From contig JALIZF010001820.1 of NCBI GenBank assembly GCA_029948255.1, positions 62,001 through 126,000 on the forward strand: a DNA stretch of 64,000 nt. Direction: 5' to 3'. Made by a program: the position numbers and the translations under genes. The notes under the pieces were generated by a model that was not told the DNA's origin, did not search any database, and saw only the letters and a list, made by a program, of their open reading frames with translations. This document shows, one piece after another, positions 21,781 to 41,700 of this stretch (positions are counted from its first letter, which is position 1; every line of letters begins with the position of its first letter). Source of the DNA: Telmatactis stephensoni. Lineage: Eukaryota > Cnidaria > Anthozoa > Actiniaria > Isophelliidae.

Positions 21781-23320
21781 GGACGTTCGCGGGCATTGTT
21801 CACGCGCACTTTTACTACGCAGGCTAGCGCGCGCTCAACTAAATCCAAGATGGCGGCCGTAAAACAATATTTTTTTGATGATTTCTTGTTCAAGTTTGTA
21901 GGAAAAATTAAAATAATGGAAATTCAAGGTTGAGAAAGATTATTTGGGTTGAAAAAGCGCAGAAAAGAGAAAGAAAAAGACAAAAAAGGAACCCACGAAA
22001 CCCAGTCTTCACTCGGTTTTCAAGATGGCGATGGGCTTGGCTTGTCACTGTCACCACGGATCCAGTTTTTGACGGTGAATATCTCTCCAAAATTAACGGT
22101 GACCCCCATTTTGTATTCTCTCATTTTAAAGAGCTACTAAATATCAACATCCTGTTAGTTTTTCAGAAAATGGACATTTACTTTTTGTACCGAAAAACGA
22201 CATTTTCTGCCTAATTTTGATCCACGAATTCGAAAGAGTGCGGCAATTTTGTTGGAGACCATTACTTGTTGTTGCCTTAAAAAATAACTTGCTTTTTTGA
22301 TACGGCATCTAAATAACGTTTTTAAAACAGATGGACAGTTGGAGAAGCATTATTGTACCTTTTTTACTATGCCTGGTGATTTTTTCACGGAAAACAAATT
22401 TTCGTTCTCTTTACTTTATACTTCGTGAAGAAGGCTCTGCAAAGTGCAAAATTGGCCAACTTCTCAACAATGTAGCTCTCGAAATTTAACGGTGACCCCC
22501 TATTTTTTTGGCCTTTATTGATGAGTTTCATGATGATTTATCAACATGCTAAATTGCAGCGAATTTTCATTTATTGGCATTTTCAAAAATTTTTTCAAAA
22601 ATTTTTTCAAAAAATAAAAATAAAAATTATTAACAATTTTTGGGAAACCGTTTTTTATTTCTTTTATAAAATAACTAACACGCAAATACACAAAAATAAG
22701 AAAAAGAAAACACCGGCGAAAAAAAACAATTTACGTGAGCTGAGCGTGTTTCATACTCTCATCAAACACGGGTTTTCAGCCAACCAGAGAGCGCGTTATA
22801 TAAGAGTTACAGTAAAAACCCGCATATAAGAACCACTGTTTTTCGAGGTTAGGCTAAAGTGGTTTTATATAAAATGTATGTCTGGTTCTTGTTTAATGGA
22901 TTCAGAAAATCGACATTCATTTTTTGTGCCGAAAAGCGACATTTTCTGCCTAATTTTGACCCATGAACTGACGACAGAATGCGACAATTTTGTTCGAGGC
23001 CGTAAGTCGTTGCCTAAAAATACGACACTTTTTTGATAAGGCATCTAAATAATCAGAGAAGCATTCTGGTACCTTTTTAATTTATTATGTTCAATAATTT
23101 TTTTCACGGAAACTGATCAATTTTCGTTCTCTTTACTTTGAGCTTCGTGACGGAGGCTCTGCGAAGTGCAAAACTGGCCGACTTCTCAGCGATGTAGCTC
23201 TCGAAATTTAACGCTAGCTGACCCCCTATTATTTTGGGCTTATTTTATGTGTTTTATGATGATTTATCAGCACGCAACACAGCGAATTTTCATTTATTTT
23301 GTATTTTCCCGCGAACGTCC
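21781..23320. mobile_element. TTAA-flanked DNA element 2, with internal tandem duplication
   Basis: Ends GGACGTTCGCGGG and CCCGCGAACGTCC are flanked by TTAA at 21777-21780 and 23321-23324. Inside, about 22160-22560 is repeated at about 22905-23280 with 80-90% likeness by eye (shared CGACATTTTCTGCCTAATTT and CAAAATTTCGAGAGC-type strings, plus ATTTAACGGTGACCCCCTAT in both, the second with an insertion). No transposase ORF; a non-autonomous piggyBac- or Kolobok-type element. Confidence 0.8.
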
Positions 23321-23539
23321 TTAATTAATTTTCTCTTTGCATAATCTGGTATAAGGTGGATTTTGGCTGGCTTTGATCATTACTTTCCTTTTGATGCTAA
23401 GCTGCGCTCGTGGTTCCACTTTAGTTTTGAACATTTTTTGACGTCATCCATGATTAATAAGAGTACTGACAATGGAAAACTATCTTCAATTTGTTAAATA
23501 AACAGTAATAAACAGCAAGAAGACAAAGGACATGTTATT

Positions 23540-24310
23540 GACCTTCAGAAAGTCACCTACTTATTCCTGAGAGTCTTCATCTTGGAAACTGTGAACTAGA
23601 ACGAGTCAATGTTTTTAAATTGTTGGGAGTCTGGTTTCAGGACGATCTCCGTTGGAATCATCACATTGAGGAGATGACTAAGAAGGCCAACAAAAGGTTA
23701 TTCCTTCTGCGTGAATGTAGGAAAGCTAATCTTCCTAAAGACGTTGGAATTACACTTTACAACACAAAGATCCGCCCTCTATTAGAGTACGCGTCACCTG
23801 TTTGGGGAGGTTTACCTAACTATCTGTCTGAAGAAGTCCAACGAGTTCAAGACCGTAGCCTTAGTATTATTGGCGTACCAAGAACTGCCCTCCCTGCGCT
23901 TCATGAGAGAAGGAACACTGCTACCAAACGAGAACTTGAAAAAATTCTAAAGGACGAATGTAACCCAAATAACACTTTTGTTAAATCGGCACCAAAAAAT
24001 CAATATAATTTAAGATCTAAGAGAAGCACATATATTGAAGTGTCGGGAACCGACAGGCACCAACGTTCCTTCATACCAAGAGCTCATAAACTTTGTGGAA
24101 TTTAACCTTATATATATATATATATGTATGTGTGTATATACTTTTGGTACAGTAGTCTGTGTGCATTGCGAAATGTACACCTCCCTAGACACTCGTATCA
24201 TGTTAACCATTGTATATAGTTTTTTAACATACTATTATGATTATGATTATTTTGTTATTTTTTTCGTATTTAATATTGTATTCCCCATCGTATTTCTTTC
24301 TTAAGATGGT
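23540..24310 (+). mobile_element. 3' end of a LINE (end of reverse transcriptase ORF)
   Basis: The frame from about 23570 reads ESLHLGNCELERVNVFKLLG then VWFQDDLRWNHHIEEMTKKA, then LRPLLEYASPVWGGLP-like text (IRPLLEYASPVWGGLP), then VQRVQDRSLSIIG, ending at the stop at 24105. This is the typical thumb/C-terminal region of non-LTR reverse transcriptases. The catalytic YADD part is missing, as in 5'-truncated insertions. A TA repeat and AATAAA-like tail (TTTTAATAAAGCG) follow. Confidence 0.9.
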
Positions 24311-26234
24311 TTTAATAAAGCGCATTATTAAAGCGTCATAGGCAGCGGTAAGTTCTTGCCGTATATCAGTTTTCCGTAATCTAATCAAAGCCGGCTGGAT
24401 CACTGCTTGGCAAATTCCATCGCCTCAAAAAGTTGTTGAGATGACTCTGAGTTTTTCTCTAATTTTTTTCCATCATTGATGACAGTCTAAGTTGGCCATG
24501 AAAACTCATAACAAATACAGACGAAAAGGTATTCATCGATTCCAGTTCAAATGTTTCACCTGCCTGTTAGGCTTTTATGCCAAAAACTGATTGACTGCAC
24601 TCAGACTGCACTCAGAAATAAATTCTTCCTGCTTAAAGAATATAGCCAAAACGATCTGTAAACAATAATTCAAGCTGGAACAGCTATTTCAATTCTTTAT
24701 TGTTCAGAAATAGTCATCGCTATAAAAAAGAAAGAAAATTATGTGGAATTTGTACAAAGCGAAAGAAAAACAACTATAGGCAGAGGTATCCAGTTAATTG
24801 TTGTATGTAACTTGTACACCTACAATATCTTCATAAGTTTTTGCTGTTGTGCTATGTTTAGTTTTATTGTTTATAATTTAAAAATGAAGTAAAATGAAGT
24901 GAAATAAAATCAAATTGAATTAAATTAAATGTTGTGGGTGTCCTGTGTTACCGACCGCAGTTGTTTTTTATTGTCCTGATTGACCAATCAGGATTCAAGA
25001 AAAAATCGATTCCCCCAGAGTCGTTCCTCGGTACTGACCAAGAGGAACGCAGGCGCTGGCTTCGAGATTGTGCCAAACAGGGCATTTGGCCCAATCTCGT
25101 ACCCAAGAAACGCGGGCTCTGAGTACGAGATTGCACTTGGCCTAAACTTCCTGCGTATCCATTTTGTTTGAATTTGAGCTTTCTATCAGCCAGGATTGTG
25201 GATTATCCTGGATTTGTGGCTTTTGTAACTTTTGAAAATTAAAAAAAATCAAAGAATCGATCTGATTAAAACCAAAAACTGTAAATAAAAAAAAAGACTT
25301 AAACTACAAATAGTAACACAAAAGCAGAAGCTCAAAACATTCAACAGCAACAAGTACTGTACACAAACAACGACAACAATAAGAAAAAAAATTGTCCTGT
25401 GTCGATATGACTTGAACCTGTAATACCTAAAATAGACCCCTACGATACAACTGAAATAGTTATATGATTAATACAAAATGAAATTAAATTACAAATTACA
25501 CGGTGGCGCGAAGATATGAGTTTTAGTTTTCGAGTGATGAATACATGAATACCTTACGAGCGCGAGCAAGCGTCTAGATCTAGCTTTATTTTGAACAGCA
25601 CGCAAATACGACTGCAAAAAGAGCCGTGTTTCTTACCTATGAAATACTCTCTGTCGTGAAGAATTGAAGCCCATTTCTTTTTAGGTAACGATCAATACTT
25701 TGAACAACAGCTCTTATTGACGATTGCTCGTACTTACTTTACCGCCAAGATGAATTTCAATTCGGATATATTTTGAAGCTTAGCTTATAAAGCGGTAATG
25801 GTTCAATGTCTCCTTGCTGGTTTATCACTGCTTGGTATATATTTCCTGAAGATTCCAAGTTTATATTAGGTTTTTCTTCTGAAAACCTAACTAAATTGGC
25901 GTACCGAAACCTTGACGAGAAGTCGAGACTAGGGGAAAGCGGCGGGAAAAACCGAGCGCGAGCGCACATCCGGGACCTGCGGTGCATTAAAAATATGAAA
26001 AATAACTATGAATCAAAATTTCCGATAAAAAAACTGACATCCATACAATGATTTTTGATATGCTACGTTGTCAAAAAGCCATATATGCATCTTTTCCTCA
26101 AAGCAGACAGCTGCTTGACGTTCTGCTTGAAATGAAAACTAAGATGTAGCAGAAAGGCTCGAATGTTTTGGGTTTCCTGTGTTTCTTTTGCGTCACTTCC
26201 GGCACTGAGGGAGGGACTGGGTCGATGTTTCGTG
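24311..26234. other. Intergenic region before membralin
   Basis: It contains an AT-rich stretch with AAATGAAGT/AAATTGAATT repeats (24880-24930). At 24985-25145 there is a short inverted pair (TCCTCGGTACTGACCAAGAG / TCGTACCCAAGAAACGCGGG-type) of a decayed mobile element. No exon recognised. Confidence 0.4.
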
Positions 26235-26242
26235 TATAAAAG
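26235..26242 (+). promoter_or_regulatory. TATA box of membralin
   Basis: TATAAAAG stands 132 bases upstream of the membralin ATG in a GC-richer stretch (CACTTCCGGCACTGAGGGAG just before). The start of transcription would be near 26265. The CTTCCGG just upstream is an ETS-type site often seen in housekeeping promoters. Inferred from sequence only. Confidence 0.5.
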
Positions 26243-26366
26243 ATTGTGTTTTCGTCTGAAAGAAGAAGTTACAGGAAAAGTGAATTCAAAAAGCCACTTT
26301 AAAACCGCATTTAACGGGTCGAAAGACCACTAAAACGTACAGATATAATAACAGAAACCCTAAAAG

Positions 26367-34662
<8,296 letters not shown>

Positions 34663-37600
34663 GTACGATGATTATGATGATGATGATGAAGATGCTCTTG
34701 AAAATTTCCTGATCATTTTGGGTATCTTTACCATAGCCATAACCATTTGTTTTCAAGAATTTAATCATCATCATCATCATCATTAATACATGTAATTAGA
34801 ATTTAATCAGATTTTAATCAGAATCAGATTTAATCCAAATTTAATCATCATCATCATCATCATTATCATCATTATCATTTGGTCTCCCATTGATACAAAA
34901 ATCTGCTCTAAATATAAACACATTTAACAGCACTGTTTACACTTCTAATGGCATGTACTTATGCATGTATAAACACCTGAAACCAAACTAAATATTACCA
35001 CATTTATCCTAAAATGCCTTCCATTAATTTTGTACATTTACTGATTGAGGATTTCTAATTCTAGAGTAAAATATTGCTGGCTACAGTAGCAAAGAAGGAT
35101 ATGATTGGTAGTTCACAAGTTTGAATCCATGGCAACCTAATCATGACAAAACCAGAGATTAAAGTGGCTCAAACATGCTATTACTATGACAACAGATTGA
35201 GTTCCACTCAATCAAAGGAAAGACAAGAAATATTATTGATAGATGAACTATGTATAGTGACCAGGACAAATTGGTGAAAGTAAAAGATTATAGATTATGT
35301 TTATTGGAGCAATAGTCATAAATTGATTGCACTGCACAAGAATGTCCAACACAATTATGCTATATACTTTTGGATGAAAGTACAAGATTAATCATGGTGC
35401 TGATTATTATAATATGTAACTATAAAGAGAAAAAATATGGGTCAGTGGTCATAGATTGATCAGAATACACTGCACAAGAAGTCCTGCACAGTTATGTTAT
35501 GTACGTTTGGGTGAAAGTTCAAGATTCTGTTCATGGTTCTGATCATTACTGACAATAAGTACCTTAAGAGGAATTAGGTGGGTCACTGGTCATAGATTGA
35601 TCAGAATTGTGCTCAAGAAGTCCTACACAAAGCATTATGTTACACTATGTACTGAGTCACTGGTGAAAGTACAAAATTATGTTCATGGTTCTGATCACTG
35701 CAACTAAGTAACTAAGAGGATTATGTGGGTCATTGGTCATAGATTGATCAGATTGGTGCTCAAGAAGTCCAACACAAAACATTATGCTCTGGTGAAAGTA
35801 CAAGATTTTGTTCAAGGTGTCAATTATCAACTAAGGATCCTCTCAGTCATAACCTGGATCAAATGCTGCACAAGGTCATAAATTGGATCAAAATGTTGCT
35901 CAAAAAGCTCAACACTAAACATACTTAAAGATGTACTTCATGAAAGTACAAACTTTGATCGTGTCATCGATTAATAAGGCATCTTGGTAGCCATGTTATT
36001 GATTTTAGTGATCTCCAGGAGCCCAACATCAAATATAAATTATGTACAGTGTACTGCTTGTTCAAAGTATATGTTGTTGTGGAAGGTGCAATTGGGTGTG
36101 TCTGTGTGTGTGTCATGTGTGATAAAAGTCCTGGACAAAGTTGTAGAAAAGGATTGATCACACATATAACAGGGTTCGTATGCCTCGTGAAAATCCTGGA
36201 TTTTCGTTTTCTTCCTGGAAAGTCCTTGAAAGTCCTGGATTTTTCAATGAACTCCTGGAAAACAGAAACAAATAAGTGTATGTTTACTGTACACATATGT
36301 TCGCAGTAAAAGCTCCGTTTACATTCCTTAACTCAGCCAGTATAAAACGTTATGCAAATGTATTTTCCTTTAGTGAACTAGTAAAAAACTATAGAAAACT
36401 CCTGGAAATAATCAGAAAATCCTCCTTCAAACTCCTGGATTTATTAAATTTTCTGGGCGTACGAACCCTGATACAAGTTAGTTGTACATTTTTGTATGCA
36501 CTACCTTGAAGCAAGGCTTGATTTCTGAGGCTTTGTATAAATGCAAACTTCTCATGGTTGGAAATCAAGCCTGACCTTGAACTGGAAGGCAAAATACATG
36601 TATGTAGTTCAATTGTGATTTATTTTGTTACTGAAAGGGTTGAATATTGGAGTGATTACAATGGCACACTAAAAACAGCATGGGTAGTGACCCTCCTCAG
36701 GGATTCCATTGATTCCTCCCTCCCCTCCCCTCCCCTCCCTTCCCTCCACTTCCTCTTGATCCAACCCTCTTAACTACCCTTATTTCCCAGAGGGCCACTA
36801 TTCAGGCTAAAAGTACATTGTATACAACCTCTTTATAGCAGAGACATTGCAGATATAAATTATTTTGTTATTCAGGGTTGTCATATTATATTGATTATGA
36901 TGATATTCTGGGCCTGTGGTTTGAAGCAGCTAGATTTAATCCTGGGTTAAAGTCAATGGTTCTCTTTAGATTAGGGTTAACGCTAATCATCTTTCGAACA
37001 ACCGGGCCCAGAAAGCATACTATAATATCAATGCCATTTCACCTGTAAATATAGGTTGAAACTTAAGAGTAATATAGTTTAGAAATAGATTATTAAATCT
37101 TGGTAGATTATGTTTGTGGTGGTATTGTTTTGTACAAGTTTTCTCATGGGTTGATATTTACAACCGCCCCTCCTACCCCTATCAAAATCTTTTAGTTCTG
37201 TCATGTTTGTGGAGAGGAGAGGGAGAGGGGGTGGACCAGAAGAGATGGCGAGAAGAGAACAGTAGGTTCATTAAGGTACAAAAGAGACTGCTGGGTTTGC
37301 CAGCTGTCTTGAAAACTCAGAGGCTCTCTTGACCGGTTGTCACGGCCAGATGCCCTCCAGTGTAAAGTCTAATGAACCCCTTGAGAGGAGTTGGGCAGGC
37401 TTCATTTTTTATGAATTGGACCAATCATAAGGCCAGTCTCCAAAGGGGCATGGGTACGGATTTAGTGCTAAAGTAACCACGGGTTATACCAGTAGAAAAA
37501 TATTATCCTTTCCGGTTTGCCCAATTATATTGCTCTATGAAAACAGGCTTAGTTTTATCTCATTAGTCGCTCACGCTTAAGCGCGCTGACATGATAAAGT

Positions 37601-38772
37601 TCGTATACGTAAAAGCATGTATTTTGTCTTGATCTGATTTACGTGATTTTTAGCACTACAATTTTCAATTTCATCTTATCCATTGTTTTCCTAACAACGT
37701 GACGGAAGCAAGACAAAGCACGTACCGTGACACACAACACGTAACGAAAGTCCAGTCATTCAATTCAGGTTTTATTGAAGCTGAGACGTATTCCCGAATC
37801 CAGGACGAAAATCTCCCTTTCTAAAAGTTACTGTACACTTATAACAATCCAGAAGTATTGAAAACAAATCATTCTATGAAAAAATAAGTCAATATCTAGG
37901 AAATAATGTCAATTGGACCCAGAAGACATATTTCTCACGAATGACGTCATACCGGCGAACCCGATTGCAAAAGGCATCAGTAGGGTAGGGGGGTCAGTGT
38001 GAAATTATGCTGTTACTCAATTAGATATATTAAACATTATGCATGTATCAGCACTAACGCCACCTCTCTTTTGCAACCTGGATACTTTGCATAATACTTA
38101 TGACGTCATGAGGGTGGTTCAAATCGACATTTCATTATGATTCCAAAACTGAAACGCATCTTTTCCCTCCATTTCCGTACCTTAGACAAAGCCTAAGTCC
38201 AAAGGAAAACAAAAGCCTTTTTGGCTGATGAATGGCCAAAAGGTATTGCTATGCAACGGTGTATATATGCCGCTAGGGTAACCAAAAAACAGGTTCACTG
38301 GTTTACTGTAATTTACTTCAATTTACTGAACTCAATTGCTCTGCATTATGTCAACTTTTAGTGCTGATGAATGTGTACAAACAGGCTGATATACTGAGAG
38401 ATTTATCTAGTAGTGACGTTATCTGTGTCGATTTTGCAGTGACGTCACGCCTTCTCAAAATCACCCGACAACGTGATTGGTCAACCCGGGTGCCAAGAAT
38501 TGACATATATCATTCTTACGTCACTTTCGCATTGTTTGTCTACCATACATGCTATAAACCAATCAACACAGCACTCGGTTGATTATCTAATAGGCATGAT
38601 ATATGTATGGACATGTGCTCACGGTAAGACCTATGACATTCACCCAGCAATCTCAACCAGATATCAGTCTTAGCACCACACATAATTCTCCTCACTGAGC
38701 CGGTACATCCACCGAACCAATTCAAGACAAAAGGATCACAAGTTACCTTAAGGCAAAAGCCAAAGAAGAAAC
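34663..38772. repeat. Intergenic region after membralin: simple repeats and a degenerate tandem repeat
   Basis: ATG/CAT trinucleotide runs lie at 34670-34695 and 34845-34880, with AAT runs at 34220-34260 and 34345-34372 in the last membralin intron. At 35215-35960 about five degenerate units of 130-170 bp recur (shared TGGTCATAGATTGATCAGA, CAAGAAGTCCTACACA, TGGTGAAAGTACAAGATT). A run of CCTCCCCTCCCC lies near 36720. One possible acceptor (TTTTGTTATTCAG, 36873) could precede a last membralin exon but is unproven. Confidence 0.55.
36170..36470. mobile_element. MITE with CAGGGTTCGTA ends
   Basis: CAGGGTTCGTATGCC at the left and GGGCGTACGAACCCTG at the right are inverted; inner AATCCTGGATTTT and ACTCCTGGAAAA motifs recur. 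CAGGG-type ends are common in hAT elements, but I cannot make out an exact 8-bp duplication. Confidence 0.7.
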
Positions 38773-41700
38773 ATGAGTGAAGCTGTGGGTCTGAAGGTGG
38801 CGTTTGGCATTATCGCTGTACTTGCTCTAAGCTGTAATGCTCTATTTTGTTTGGTTTTGTTAATGGACCGACGAATGTTGAACACTGCTTGCAACGTGTT
38901 GCTGTTTAGTCTAGCAGTTACGGACATGTTAACAGGTAAAAGAGTTTCTCAATCTTGTTGCTGTTTAGTTCTTGATCAAAAGAGGAATTTTAAAACAATA
39001 ACTACTTCATGTTATAATGCATAATTAAATGAAATATGCCTAGACATGTCATCAATTTTTATGCGTTTCTTAAAACCGTTCGCGTACGTTTTATTAATAT
39101 AAATAGTTTTGCTTATTACCAGCAAAATCTTATTGTTGCCAAAAATAACGAAATTCTAAGCCTACAGTGATCAATAAACAAAACGAATTAATTAATTGAT
39201 AAATTCATGAGAGCTTAAACTGAAAATTTCGATCATCACAACAGGTCCCATTTCGGTTTCATTTTAACGTCATATTGCCAGTTTGGTTTTTGTTGTTTTT
39301 GATCCTAAAACAGAATTAAGAGTACGTGCTTTTTGACTACATACCGGTTTACTCAAACATGTGTACATCGTATACAAGAAAAAAGTTTGGCATTCGTTGA
39401 GTTCTAAAAAAAGAAGGAGATATACAGGATTATATTCTGTGAATTCCTATCTGGGATAGTGTCGATCAAACACAGACCATCAAAGTGTATTTTGTAATTT
39501 TAGTTTTCGGATATTATCATATCGCATGAATCTTTCTGTCTGGGGTTCTTTTTGAGAGGATTTTCTAGACTATCATTAATAATGAAATCAACATGGTCCC
39601 TTTTCCACTTGGTCCATTTCCCGATGCTTAATAATATCAATTGTGAATCGTTTATTTTGACATTTCATTGTATTTTTCTTTCCTTTTTTTGTTTTTTTCT
39701 TTTTTAATACACCCCATCGAAACAAGTCAACGAGAATCACACCTATACGGCTATCCTACTATTCTGGAATACTGCACCCGAGTCAGCTTTTTCCGCTTTC
39801 TTTTCTTAAATTTTAGAAAAAAATCAACAATTATAAATTTCCTTTTACACAAAAGCACATCTGCTCTTTAGCGATTTATATTTGAGGGGTATTATTTCAT
39901 TTTTGAGGCTAAAATGATTGCGCACATTAAAAACGACATTTGCAATTGTTTGAGAAGTAATAAAAAAGTAGAAATTCTGTCGTCGGCTTGAAATGAGATT
40001 ATGACGTTGAAATAATCATTTTTTATTAAAGAACAAGTGGCATATGGAAAGAGATCTCTTCAGTTTGGCTCAGTTCAGTTTGAATTTTAAGTTAGAGCTC
40101 ATTTCAATCGTTCGTACTCTTTTTATTTCTTTTTAAGAAATCACAATTGTGATATTATAAATGGGATTATTTATGATTAATTCTATATATCGTAAAATAT
40201 ATTAAAAATTTACACACTCTGTACAGATTACAATTCTACCATTAAATTCACGCACATCGCTTTTAAGTGTGATCGTTAACATCGATTTAATAATACTAAA
40301 ACCTCACAATTTGGATTATTTGTACAACGAAGAGGAAGATATCCGACAGCTTTGGCAGAATGTCGAATTCCCGAAACGCGTGTTTAATTTTCGAGATTTC
40401 CTCGATACAGATTTTCAATTCAAACGACCGAAGCCGAGTTTAAACACATCACTAGAATATGTCACATTTACGTCAAAATTCCTTGTAGCAGGTAAAGATA
40501 AACAGATTAAATCAATATTGTAAAAGCTTTTTTGATGGATGTTTGTAGAAACAAAATTTACGTGGCTTACTTAAACGTCCAAAATTCTTAAATTCATCTT
40601 CGTTTTGCCACCTATTTTTTCTTATTGCGGAAAGGTCAAAATTATTAATGAATATCTTGAACATCTGGAAAAGCTCCTAAATTGTTATTATTTGAAAACT
40701 ATTTTTTTGAATAAGCTCTTACTAATCAAAGTGAGTAGTTTGGATTTAAACAAATTGTGTGACTTATATAGGTGATATCAAAATTGAGCAAACTTGACGC
40801 ACAAGAAATCTAGAATGTAATAATAATAAAGAGGCGGAAAAAAGTTAAAAATCTGATTAATGTTTAATTTATTGATTAATAGATATTTTTTATTAATCTT
40901 TAATTTGTTTAATAATTTCATTTCTAGAAAAACGGAAATACTGAATAAGAGCAATAATCAGATTGTTTGTTGAGCCACTCCGCTCATTTCCTCAGCAACT
41001 AGCCATCAAATGCAACTTTCTATCAAAGCTGTTAACATTAACCATTTTTGATTTTTTGGCTCGTTATTACTCTCTCTGGCCACAAAAAAAAATGTGAATT
41101 GGTACCAGACTTTGCTAATGAATTAACACTTGAGCTAAACTCTTGAACATAAAGCGGAAGGAGGTGGCCACTGAAGAATAAGTGTTTGTCAAATTTATGC
41201 ATAATGATGGCCTTGGGAAAATATCTAGAGCTGTTTATATGAAGGCAAGTTGATAGCCGGGATAACTATTATGTTGTCTTTATCCCGGCTAACAAGGGCA
41301 ACCCACCTACAAATAATAATAACATATAATTTTCTACAGCAGATCCACATAGTGGCTATTCTTCTGCTGTGGCACTCACACTCTCTACCTCTACATTAAA
41401 TATTTTTCATACATCGCTCAACTCACATGTTGATTTTTGCTGAGGGAGGAAAAACTGGAGAACCCGGAGAAAAAAACCTCGTAGCATGGTATAGAGAACG
41501 AAACATCAAACAAACTCAATTCACATATGATCGAATGTCCAAGCCGAGGCTAGAACCCGAACCACAGCGGTGAAAGGCCGGTGCTCTCACCACTCGGCCA
41601 ACCATGTCACCCTTTATATAAACGGCCTCTAGCTATGTCTTGATCATAATACAAAGGGCGGTAGCTTCTTAATAAGAGTTCATGAATATGTACGGGGATT

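Noticed and set aside
40269..40523. ORF with YNEEEDIRQLWQNVEF and an apparent donor at its end (GCAG then GTAAAG)
   Set aside because: It lies inside GPCR 1 intron 1, matches no family I know, and has no clear upstream exon; a possible unannotated exon but unsupported.
41570..41612. Possible functional tRNA-Leu or tRNA-Ser
   Set aside because: A-box and B-box-like sequences exist, but the acceptor stem and anticodon arm do not pair. It is the head of a SINE.
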